Source: Bacteroidales bacterium (lineage in GTDB: Bacteria; Bacteroidota; Bacteroidia; Bacteroidales; Muribaculaceae). From it: a stretch of 14,059 nucleotides of DNA. Location of the stretch: the NCBI GenBank assembly GCA_003150235.1, contig QAMW01000011.1, positions 1 to 14,059 of the forward strand, given 5' to 3'. The position numbers and the translations under genes are program-made. Shown one piece after another: positions 4,968-10,201 of the stretch (positions within the stretch are counted from its first letter, which is position 1; each line of letters begins with the position of its first letter). The notes below the pieces were generated by a model. It saw only the letters and a program-made list of their open reading frames with translations, did not search any database and was not told the DNA's origin.

Positions 4968-5243
4968 ATGAAATATAGAAAAAAGCCTGTAATTATCGAA
5001 GCATTTCAGTTTGATGGCGATTTACAGGACAGAGCCGGAACATTTTATGTCCCCGAGTGGGCGGAAAAGGCATATAAAGACGGAACAATGTATTTTACTG
5101 GCCCGGCGCTGGAATTGTATATTGATACGTTGGAAGGTACCCACCATGCTTCAGTTGGCGATTATATCATCAGAGGGGTAAACGGGGAAATATATCCTTG
5201 CAAACCGGATATTTTCCAGAAAACCTACGAAATGGAGGATTAA
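4968..5243 (+). CDS. Conserved phage protein with a GDYIIRGVxGExYPCKPDIFxKTY motif, function unknown
   Basis: 91 residues, ATG 4968, two bases after the adaptor stop; the ribosome site TGGAGG lies in the end of the adaptor gene. This is a widespread small phage protein: it begins MKYRKKPVIIEAFQFDGD and ends with the strongly conserved VGDYIIRGVNGEIYPCKPDIF, which I have seen in prophages of many Firmicutes and Proteobacteria. The fold looks beta-rich with a conserved YPCKPD turn. It is usually found among early or accessory genes rather than within the head-tail module, so its place here marks the start of an accessory insertion between adaptor and stopper. No biochemical role is established that I know of. 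Confidence 0.85.
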   Translation: MKYRKKPVIIEAFQFDGDLQDRAGTFYVPEWAEKAYKDGTMYFTGPALELYIDTLEGTHHASVGDYIIRGVNGEIYPCKPDIFQKTYEMED

Positions 5244-5245
5244 AA

Positions 5246-5404
5246 ATGGAAATCCAGGTATTTGACAGCGAAAGCGGAGAAATCATAGCATGGATTGACA
5301 CGAAATCCGGCGAAACAGTCTGCAAGGACGGCTACGATGTGAAATCCGGTGAAGATTTGCGGGCAGTCGAAGTCGGAGAAGATTTGCAGGTCACAGGAGA
5401 ATAG
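5246..5404 (+). CDS. Small acidic protein of unknown function
   Basis: 52 residues from ATG 5246 with TGGAGGAT (5233-5240) upstream; an in-frame ATG at 5198 lies inside the previous gene and has no ribosome site. The sequence is acidic and beta-prone (MEIQVFDSESGEIIAWIDTK), with a short internal duplication: TKSGETVCKDGYD and VKSGEDLRAVEVGEDLQV both carry a KSGE unit. One cysteine. I recognise no family. It is tightly packed between two genes (gaps of two and one bases), so it is probably translated. It may pair functionally with the gene before or after, but nothing in the sequence proves this. Confidence 0.6.
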   Translation: MEIQVFDSESGEIIAWIDTKSGETVCKDGYDVKSGEDLRAVEVGEDLQVTGE

Positions 5405-5405
5405 T

Positions 5406-5756
5406 ATGGGCGGTAGAGGCGGAAGTAGTGGTATAAAATCGCAAGGCAAAATTATAAAATTCCCAGGAAGGGGAGATGGCGGAAACAACCCAGCTCCACA
5501 GAGTAACAAATGGGATTATCAGGGGATTACAGGCCGCGTGGATGATCTGGAAAAAGCAATGAAAACAATGCGATCCGGAAACAAAGCGGCTGCTATCTAT
5601 CGAGCGTTGCAATCACAGGATAAACTTATAACCTCCGAGATGGAACGGAACAAAAACGGAACCGCAGACCTAATAGGCGATGACAGAGTTTTAATGAAAG
5701 AGCGTAGGCGGGTAAGAACGCTGCTTAAAAAGCTTAAATCGATGGAGATGTTGTAA
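5406..5756 (+). CDS. MGGRGGSS-tagged small protein A, unknown function
   Basis: 116 residues from ATG 5406 behind AGGAGA. It starts MGGRGGSSG, an N-terminal motif also carried by the proteins at 5798 and 7270, whose remaining sequences are unrelated to it. A Gly/Asn/Pro-rich, disordered stretch runs to about residue 38 (KFPGRGDGGNNPAPQSNKW), then a helical, basic domain: GRVDDLEKAMKTMRSGNKAAAIYRALQSQDKL and a C-terminus rich in Arg/Lys (MKERRRVRTLLKKLKSMEML). From memory, MGGRGxSS starts occur on many otherwise diverse phage accessory proteins, but I know no function for the tag. ATA encodes four of seven isoleucines, unlike the capsid gene. It could be a DNA-binding or virion-packaged accessory protein; unproven. 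Confidence 0.65.
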   Translation: MGGRGGSSGIKSQGKIIKFPGRGDGGNNPAPQSNKWDYQGITGRVDDLEKAMKTMRSGNKAAAIYRALQSQDKLITSEMERNKNGTADLIGDDRVLMKERRRVRTLLKKLKSMEML

Positions 5757-5774
5757 ATGGCAGATAAATCAAAC
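5757..5774 (+). repeat. Direct repeat copy 1 (ATGGCAGATAAATCAAAC)
   Basis: These 18 bases match 6174-6191, the start of the DUF4417 gene, at 17 of 18 positions. The two copies bracket the MGGRGGSS-tagged gene at 5798. This copy sits directly after the stop of the gene at 5406, as if it once began the DUF4417 gene itself. Confidence 0.7.
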
Positions 5775-5828
5775 TATAAAGAAGGGGTGATCTTATTTTG
5801 GGCGGTAGAGGTGGAAGTAGTAAAATGA
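5757..5828 (+). pseudogene. Vestigial start of a DUF4417-like gene (MADKSN), truncated
   Basis: A 23-codon frame opens MADKSNYKEGVILFWAVE and stops at 5828, overlapping the start of the next gene in another frame. Its first six codons encode the same MADKSN as the DUF4417 protein at 6174, with one silent base change. The rest is out-of-frame sequence of the inserted MGGRGGSS gene. It is best read as debris from an insertion or recombination, though it could still be translated as a short leader. Confidence 0.5.
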
Positions 5829-6172
5829 TAAAAACGCAATCCCTTGATGAATATTTGGGAGAACGTGGTTTATCTTCTCCCATAAGTGATTACATGGTTG
5901 ATAAAATGCGAATCCCGCACGGAATGACATCTCGGCAGAACAAACAATTTCTAAAAGATGCTGAAAAAGCGAGAAATGATTATTCTGATAAAAGAAACGC
6001 CGCTATAAAAGAATACAATTCAAAGATAGCGGCGGGAACGATAAAAGCTCCTGGGAAATACGATAAGCTTATCAAGACCGCAAGAGGCCACGAAGATAAC
6101 CCATCAGTTCAGGCGGCACGTAGAGCATTGAAGAAACGAGGAATCAACTGGAAATCGGGGAAGAAATTATAA
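5798..6172 (+). CDS. MGGRGGSS-tagged small basic protein B, unknown function
   Basis: 124 residues, starting at TTG 5798. The ribosome site AAGGGGTGATC (5782-5792) and the MGGRGGSS motif decide this start; the next ATG would remove the tag. After the tag comes KMIKTQSLDEYLGERGLSSPISDYMVD, then a charged helical middle (QFLKDAEKARNDYSDKRNAAIKEYNSKIAAG) and a basic C-terminus (VQAARRALKKRGINWKSGKKL). It is rich in Lys/Arg, so nucleic-acid binding is possible. The first 20 or so bases are almost identical to those of the gene at 5406, but the rest of the protein differs. It lies between two direct repeats. Five of eight isoleucines are ATA, suggesting a different origin from the structural genes. 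I do not recognise its family. Confidence 0.65.
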   Translation: MGGRGGSSKMIKTQSLDEYLGERGLSSPISDYMVDKMRIPHGMTSRQNKQFLKDAEKARNDYSDKRNAAIKEYNSKIAAGTIKAPGKYDKLIKTARGHEDNPSVQAARRALKKRGINWKSGKKL

Positions 6173-6173
6173 T

Positions 6174-6191
6174 ATGGCAGACAAATCAAAC
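6174..6191 (+). repeat. Direct repeat copy 2 (ATGGCAGACAAATCAAAC)
   Basis: Partner of 5757-5774, 417 bases downstream, one mismatch. It is the true start of the DUF4417 gene. Confidence 0.7.
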
Positions 6192-6815
6192 AGCATAGCA
6201 TACGAGAATCTGAGCCGCCGCCTTTTTGTTGGTGTTGGGGAGTATGACATTCCCAAATTAAAACCTGAGACATTCGATGGAGAATGCGAGTTTGTAGGCT
6301 TCAATTATGCCAGAGGAAAAGTAAGTAATCCAGAAGAGAAAGCTGTTCATTTCTTCCTTGACGATTACCAGTTTAATGCACTGTGGTCAAATATCGACCG
6401 ATATGTGGACAAATTGAGCCGGTTTCGATATGTGTTAACTCCGGATTTCAGTATGTACACCGATTTCCCAAAAGCAATCCAGATATACAATCATTACCGA
6501 AAACACTGGTGCGGCGCGTATTTGCAGGAATATGGGTGCAAGGTAATCCCAACAATCTCATGGAGTACGCCGGACAGTTATGAGTGGTGCTTTGATGGTG
6601 AGCCGGAGGGCGGAACAGTGGCTGTATCATCGGTAGGTTGCATGAAGAATAAGCGGTCAAAAGAGCTGTTTTTGCAGGGATACAAGGCTATGATTGAGCG
6701 ATTGCACCCGGAAAGCATTATCTTTTACGGTAGTGTGCCGGAGGAATGCACCGGAAACATTGTGAGAATCAAAGCATTCCATGAAAAATTCAATCATGCA
6801 TTATGCGAGGTGTGA
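6174..6815 (+). CDS. DUF4417 family protein, phage accessory
   Basis: 213 residues from ATG 6174. The sequence matches what I know of DUF4417 (PF14386): LFVGVGEYDIPKLKPE near the N-terminus, an N-terminal-third FVGFNYA, HFFLDDYQFNALWSNIDRYVDKL, the very characteristic VLTPDFSMYTDFPKAIQIYNH followed by YRKHWCGAYLQEYGCKVIPTISWS, WCFDGEP, VAVSSVGC and a final ESIIFYGSVPEECTGNIV. The length is near the usual. Members occur mostly in phages and mobile elements of Firmicutes and have no assigned activity that I know of. It has no clear ribosome site of its own and may rely on coupling to the preceding gene, whose stop is one base upstream. Its place between the adaptor and stopper genes is unusual for a non-structural protein. 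Confidence 0.88.
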   Translation: MADKSNSIAYENLSRRLFVGVGEYDIPKLKPETFDGECEFVGFNYARGKVSNPEEKAVHFFLDDYQFNALWSNIDRYVDKLSRFRYVLTPDFSMYTDFPKAIQIYNHYRKHWCGAYLQEYGCKVIPTISWSTPDSYEWCFDGEPEGGTVAVSSVGCMKNKRSKELFLQGYKAMIERLHPESIIFYGSVPEECTGNIVRIKAFHEKFNHALCEV

Positions 6816-6817
6816 GC

Positions 6818-7261
6818 ATGTACGATAAAACCGTGACAGTATGCAATTATTACGAAAGTCCAACATCCGGCGAAGCAATATGGATTCCACACACATTGAA
6901 AAATGTCCATCTGGACACCGACAGGGGCGCGATCATTAAGAAATACGGCGCAGACAGCACGGATAATGCAGAGCTGCATATTCCATACACCAGAACCGAT
7001 GTAAAGCTGATTGCTGGCCTGCCGTGGATGCCGCCGAAAGCGTGGAAAGCGCAGACGAACGATCTTTTAAGCCAGTCCATCACATTTTCCACCGATGACT
7101 TTTTTATGCTGGGCGAATGGGATGGCGGGACTGTAAACGATGAGGATTATCGGGACGGGTTCTATCACTACATGAACACGGTAAAAGATTTTGTGTTTAA
7201 GATCACTAGCGTAGGTGGACCATATACCGTAATCCCGCACTTTGAGATCCTAGGAAAGTAG
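6818..7261 (+). CDS. Neck protein in head-closure (stopper) position, DUF6751-like
   Basis: 147 residues. ATG 6818 is behind GCGAGGTG (6805-6812) and two bases after the DUF4417 stop. The protein opens MYDKTVTVCNYYESPTSGEAIWIPHTLKNVHLDTD, has the pattern GAIIKKYGADSTDNAELHIPYTR and GLPWMPPKAW, then a WDGGTVNDEDY turn and ends FVFKITSVGGPYTVIPHFEILGK. The beta-rich profile and length fit small head-closure or stopper proteins that plug the connector before tail joining. I recall this sequence pattern as DUF6751 in Clostridia phages, with moderate certainty about the number. Order in the module (adaptor, stopper, tail completion, terminator, tube) supports the role. Confidence 0.75.
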   Translation: MYDKTVTVCNYYESPTSGEAIWIPHTLKNVHLDTDRGAIIKKYGADSTDNAELHIPYTRTDVKLIAGLPWMPPKAWKAQTNDLLSQSITFSTDDFFMLGEWDGGTVNDEDYRDGFYHYMNTVKDFVFKITSVGGPYTVIPHFEILGK

Positions 7262-7269
7262 GAGATGAC

Positions 7270-7614
7270 ATGGGTGGACGTGGAGGATCAAGCTCGATCG
7301 TACAGTACAAACCACTGCATAGAGGGCAAATAACAAGATATGAGGCTGGGATTTTTTTTAAGGCGGCAAAGAATGGCGATATCACACCTATGCGAGAAAC
7401 AACATCGTTATTGTACAACGAAGCCGATAAAAGCATCAGATTTGCTGATGAACGATATAATCAAAATTCCAGATTTTATGATAGGGTAGAGGACTTGACA
7501 TCAAACATCCTTAACAAGAATTTTAAAAAAGCCCAAAAAATAATAGAAAGCATTGAAAAAGACGAAATACGTCTTGCAGGAAGAAGAAGCCCTTATTATA
7601 AATACAAGAAATAG
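7270..7614 (+). CDS. MGGRGGSS-tagged small protein C, unknown function
   Basis: 114 residues, ATG 7270 behind TAGGAGATG. It begins MGGRGGSSS like the proteins at 5406 and 5798 but uses different codons (ggtggacgtggaggatca), so this copy is older or independently acquired. The body has VQYKPLHRGQITRYEAGIFFKAAKNGDITPMRETTSLLYNEADKSIRFADERY and a lysine-rich helical C-terminus (NILNKNFKKAQKIIESIEKDE, ending SPYYKYKK). No family recognised. Four of ten isoleucines are ATA. It interrupts the neck genes between stopper and tail-completion proteins, which marks a second accessory insertion in the structural module. Confidence 0.65.
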   Translation: MGGRGGSSSIVQYKPLHRGQITRYEAGIFFKAAKNGDITPMRETTSLLYNEADKSIRFADERYNQNSRFYDRVEDLTSNILNKNFKKAQKIIESIEKDEIRLAGRRSPYYKYKK

Positions 7615-7629
7615 AACAGGAGTAATGAT

Positions 7630-8106
7630 ATGCCGATCAAGCATTACGAGAAATACTCCGAAATCGTTGGAGAAGTGACGGTAAAGGTTGACTTGTCCAG
7701 GTTTTCCGAACAATTCAAGCGTGCACAATATGAGCTGGATGGAAATGTCATGAATAGCATGGTGCCATTTATGCCGATGGAAACTGGCTCCTTTATCAAT
7801 GTGACACGTGCTCACAGCTCCGCAGTGCAAGGCTCCGGAAAAGTTTATGCGGCTTACGGTCCGCAGGGGCGGTTTTTGTATGAGGGTAAAGGAATGGTCG
7901 ATGAAGAGACCGGAAGCCCATATGCAAGAAAAGGAGCCAAGAAAGTCCTTGTAAGCCAGTATGGCGGCAAGACAAACGCAAAAGAATACCTTGCTTACAC
8001 CAAAAACAAACACCCAGCCGCACAAAGCCACTGGTTTGACGCTGCAAAGAGTGCAGATGGTGACAAGTGGATCAAGAAAGCAAAACAGATCGCAGGAGGC
8101 GGATAA
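7630..8106 (+). CDS. Minor capsid protein, Minor_capsid_2 type (tail-completion position)
   Basis: 158 residues, ATG 7630 behind ACAGGAG. The signature of the phage minor capsid 2 family (PF11114, related in role to HK97 gp10) is clear: VKVDLSRFSEQFKRAQYELDGNVMNSMVPFMPMETGSF near the start, then GSGKVYAAYGPQGRFLYEGKGMVDEETGSPYA, and a C-terminal NKHPAAQSHWFDAAKSADGDKWIKKAKQIAGG, where the HPxAxxHWFD motif is diagnostic. The family lies at the head-tail interface and is needed for joining. The length is normal. Its stop overlaps the start of the next gene (TAATG), so the two are coupled. Confidence 0.88.
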   Translation: MPIKHYEKYSEIVGEVTVKVDLSRFSEQFKRAQYELDGNVMNSMVPFMPMETGSFINVTRAHSSAVQGSGKVYAAYGPQGRFLYEGKGMVDEETGSPYARKGAKKVLVSQYGGKTNAKEYLAYTKNKHPAAQSHWFDAAKSADGDKWIKKAKQIAGGG

Positions 8107-8612
8107 TGGCAGACAAAAAAAAGCCAATAGGCAAGGATGCAACAGGGTATGAGATCCTTACAGACGCTATGAAAAGCCTGTTGAATCAGTATCCCGGATT
8201 ATACCAGGGCGAAACAATCAAATTTGAGGAGCTGGCAGAGGACCGCGGAATCTGTTTTTCCGCCAACAATGGAGCGCTGGTGTACACCGAGAAAGAGGAT
8301 GTCTGCGGTTATATGCATCAGCTTTGCAGCTATCCATTTTTTGTAGTGTACCGTACCGCCTCCAATAAGGAGCGGCAGAAACTGTCCGCGCAGAAGTTTT
8401 TGGACACACTGGGGAAGTGGATCTGCCGGGAGCCGGTCAACATAGATGGCACTGAGACGCGCCTGAATGCGTTTCCTGCCCTTTCCAGAGGGCGAACGAT
8501 AGAAAGAATCACCCGTGACAATGCTTACGGACTTGAGCCAAATAACAACGGTGTGCAGGACTGGCTACTTCCTGTCACCGTGCGTTATAAATATGATTTT
8601 GAAAAATGGTAA
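8106..8612 (+). CDS. Minor capsid protein, Minor_capsid_3 type (tail terminator position)
   Basis: 168 residues. The ATG at 8106 shares a base with the previous stop and has GCAGGAGGCGG upstream (8092-8102), which favours it over an in-frame ATG at 8067 inside the previous gene. The protein runs MADKKKPIGKDATGYEILTDAMKSLLNQYPGL, with GETIKFEELAEDRGICFSANNGALVYTEKEDVCGYMHQLCSYPFFVVYR, a helix QKLSAQKFLDTLGKWICREP and a final NNNGVQDWLLPVTVRYKYDFEKW. This layout fits PF12691 (minor capsid protein from bacteriophage), whose place before the tube gene matches the tail terminator that ends tube growth and binds the head. The first 12 bases resemble the start of the DUF4417 gene (ATGGCAGACAAA), which may be chance. 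Confidence 0.82.
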   Translation: MADKKKPIGKDATGYEILTDAMKSLLNQYPGLYQGETIKFEELAEDRGICFSANNGALVYTEKEDVCGYMHQLCSYPFFVVYRTASNKERQKLSAQKFLDTLGKWICREPVNIDGTETRLNAFPALSRGRTIERITRDNAYGLEPNNNGVQDWLLPVTVRYKYDFEKW

Positions 8613-8620
8613 CACAATAC

Positions 8621-8692
8621 CGACGGCATAAATGGATTGCCGCCGCTAACCCAAATCCCTTTTAAAAGTTATGGGTAGAAAGGAATTTTTTT
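8621..8692 (+). promoter_or_regulatory. Structured mRNA leader of the tail tube gene: hairpin, pseudoknot with SD, T run
   Basis: The hairpin CGACGGCA (8621-8628) with TGCCGCCG (8638-8645), one A-C mismatch, has loop TAAATGGAT. An H-type pseudoknot follows: ACCCA (8649-8653) pairs TGGGT (8672-8676) and CCTTT (8658-8662) pairs AAAGG (8679-8683), around TTAAAAGTTA. The AAAGG of the second stem is the ribosome binding site. Seven T (8686-8692) touch the ATG. Its sibling is at 3349. Pairing changes on both sides between copies (T-A to G-C in the hairpin, T-A to C-G in the first pseudoknot stem). The ribosome site would be hidden when the pseudoknot forms. Confidence 0.78.
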
Positions 8693-9190
8693 ATGATTGA
8701 GAGAAAATATCTCGCGCATTACCTTGATTCTTCCTTTGGCGCTGTGTCCGCGACCTATGTGCGGCTTGGAAAGAACTTGGAAGAATACAATGAGGAACTG
8801 AATCCTGATGTTGAGGTATCGAAGAATATCCTCGGAGAACAGTCTGTAAAGCACTCAGGGTATGAAGTGCAGGCTGATGTAGATCCTTATTACTTCGAGT
8901 CGTACGAGGATACGTTATCAACGAAACTGATGGAGCTTGCCAATGAGCGGGCAACTGGTGACAAGTGCAAGACAACAATGGTTGATGTGCTGTTAAAGCC
9001 CGGAGAAACAGAAGATGCAGCGCCTACATCCGTGTGGGCATACAGGGAAGATGTGTATGTAATCCCGAACAGTGTCGGCGGTGATACGTCCGGAATCCAG
9101 ATCCCCTTTACAGTTTACAAGGCAGGAAACCGCGTAAAAGGAACCTGGGACATTACCAAAAAGACTTTCACACCGGCAGGATCACTTTAA
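8693..9190 (+). CDS. Major tail tube protein
   Basis: 165 residues, ATG 8693 with ribosome site AGAAAGGA (8678-8684). The protein forms the stacked hexameric rings of the tail tube. Supporting sequence: the start ERKYLAHYLDSSFGAVSATYVRLGKNLEEYNEELNPDVEVSKNILGEQSVKHSGYE, typical of Firmicute siphovirus tube proteins; a loop QADVDPYYFESYEDTLSTKLMELANER; then TTMVDVLLKPGE, VWAYREDVYVIPNSVGGDTSGIQIPFTVYKAGNRVKGTWDITKKTFTPAG, a beta-strand-rich tail. The length fits the family, with no extra Ig-like domain. It lies between the terminator protein and the tail chaperones as expected, and shares its leader RNA with the capsid gene, fitting a need for many copies. Confidence 0.9.
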   Translation: MIERKYLAHYLDSSFGAVSATYVRLGKNLEEYNEELNPDVEVSKNILGEQSVKHSGYEVQADVDPYYFESYEDTLSTKLMELANERATGDKCKTTMVDVLLKPGETEDAAPTSVWAYREDVYVIPNSVGGDTSGIQIPFTVYKAGNRVKGTWDITKKTFTPAGSL

Positions 9191-9209
9191 ATTTTAAGGA
9201 GGAAGCAAA

Positions 9210-9626
9210 ATGAAATTAACAGTAAACACCGGAGCGATGACCATTGATGTTGAAAATGAAAAGGGTCGGAAGATTGGGGAATTTGAATTTGTCCCTACCG
9301 ACTCCAACATCCTCCAGCGTTATGAATCCGTTGTCGATTTTTTCAATGGAATTAAATTTCCGGATGACATGAGCGAGGATCAGAGCATTGAGGAGATTAA
9401 GAAACTGGACAAGGAGATTAGAGATCAGTTTGATTTCTTGCTTGGCTATCATGTTTCGGACGGACTTTTTGAGCAGTGCGGTCCGCTTACGTCACTGTCA
9501 GACGGAGATTTTTACTTTGAGAATGTAATGACTGGTGTAGCAAATCTGATCAGCAGTATCCAGGGGCAGCGTGTAAAGAAAAAGATGGAAAAGATCAAGA
9601 AAGCAACAGCTGCCTACCATAAGTGA
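9210..9626 (+). CDS. Tail assembly chaperone, first (gpG-like)
   Basis: 138 residues from ATG 9210 with TAAGGAGGA upstream. In this slot between tube and tape measure lies the chaperone that coats the tape measure and recruits tube subunits. The sequence begins with a small beta segment (MKLTVNTGAMTIDVENEKGRKIGEFEFVPTD), followed by helices (ILQRYESVVDFFNGIKF, SIEEIKKLDKEIRDQFDFLLGYHVSDGLFEQCGPLTSL) and a basic C-terminal helix (RVKKKMEKIKKATAAYHK). This matches the small GP14-type protein seen before Gp15 in Firmicute phages. Its stop overlaps the next start (GTGA). No fused frameshift product with the next gene is possible by a -1 slip, because that frame carries a TAA at 9620-9622. Confidence 0.8.
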   Translation: MKLTVNTGAMTIDVENEKGRKIGEFEFVPTDSNILQRYESVVDFFNGIKFPDDMSEDQSIEEIKKLDKEIRDQFDFLLGYHVSDGLFEQCGPLTSLSDGDFYFENVMTGVANLISSIQGQRVKKKMEKIKKATAAYHK

Positions 9627-10189
9627 TTGCTTGGGAGCTCCCTGTGTCTCTTGATGTGGGGGGCTCTGCTTGGGATATACGCTATGACTTCCGGGCAATC
9701 CTTGATATTCTGCGATATTTTAACGATCCGAATTATGAGCAGGATGAAAAATGGCTGATTTGTCTGGATATCCTGTATAAGGATTTTGCTGTTATGCCTG
9801 CTCAATTTTGGAAGGAGGCCGGGGAAAAGGCCGTTGATTTTATCGACATGGGAATCAAAGATGATGGACGCCCGAAACCCCACCTGATGGACTGGGAGCA
9901 GGACGCTCCGATCATCATTCCGGCGGTAAATAAGGTGATCGGGCGTGATGTCCGGTCATATCCAAAGGGTGAGATGCATTGGTGGACGTTTCTTAGCGCA
10001 TATATGGAGATTGGTGACAGCCTGTTTTCGCAGGTGACCAGCATCCGGCAGAAAAAAGCAAAGCACCAAAAATTGGACAAGCAGGAGCAGAAGTGGTACC
10101 AGGAGAATCGGAATCTTGTGGACTTAAAGCAGAAGTATACGGAAGAAGAGTTAAAACAGCAACAAAGAATGATGAAGTGGCTTGATTAA
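9623..10189 (+). CDS. Tail assembly chaperone, second (Gp15 family)
   Basis: 188 residues, starting at GTG 9623, which overlaps the preceding stop by four bases (GTGA). There is no separate ribosome site, so translation likely continues by reinitiation. The protein belongs to phage Gp15 (PF06854, named after Listeria phage A118 gp15). Typical elements are the opening LPVSLDVGGSAWDIRYDFRAILDILRYFNDP, a helix EQDEKWLICLDILYKDF, the core KPHLMDWEQDAPIIIPAVNKVIGRDVRS with HWWTFLSAYMEIGDSLFSQVTSIRQKKAKHQKLDKQEQKWYQENR, and a charged C-terminal helix. The WW motif and the IRxKKAKxxKLxKxE segment are strong family marks. It acts with the first chaperone on the tape measure encoded next. Confidence 0.9.
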   Translation: MIAWELPVSLDVGGSAWDIRYDFRAILDILRYFNDPNYEQDEKWLICLDILYKDFAVMPAQFWKEAGEKAVDFIDMGIKDDGRPKPHLMDWEQDAPIIIPAVNKVIGRDVRSYPKGEMHWWTFLSAYMEIGDSLFSQVTSIRQKKAKHQKLDKQEQKWYQENRNLVDLKQKYTEEELKQQQRMMKWLD

Positions 10190-10201
10190 GGCGGTGAGTG
10201 T

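Noticed and set aside
5349..5405. Longer start for the MGGRGGSS protein at 5406
   Set aside because: The upstream ATG lies within the preceding gene without a ribosome site, and the extension would bury the shared N-terminal tag.
9540..9640. Programmed -1 frameshift joining the two tail assembly chaperones, as in lambda gpG/gpGT
   Set aside because: The -1 frame of the first gene carries a TAA at 9620-9622, just before the second gene starts, so a slip upstream cannot read into it. The GTGA overlap points to reinitiation.
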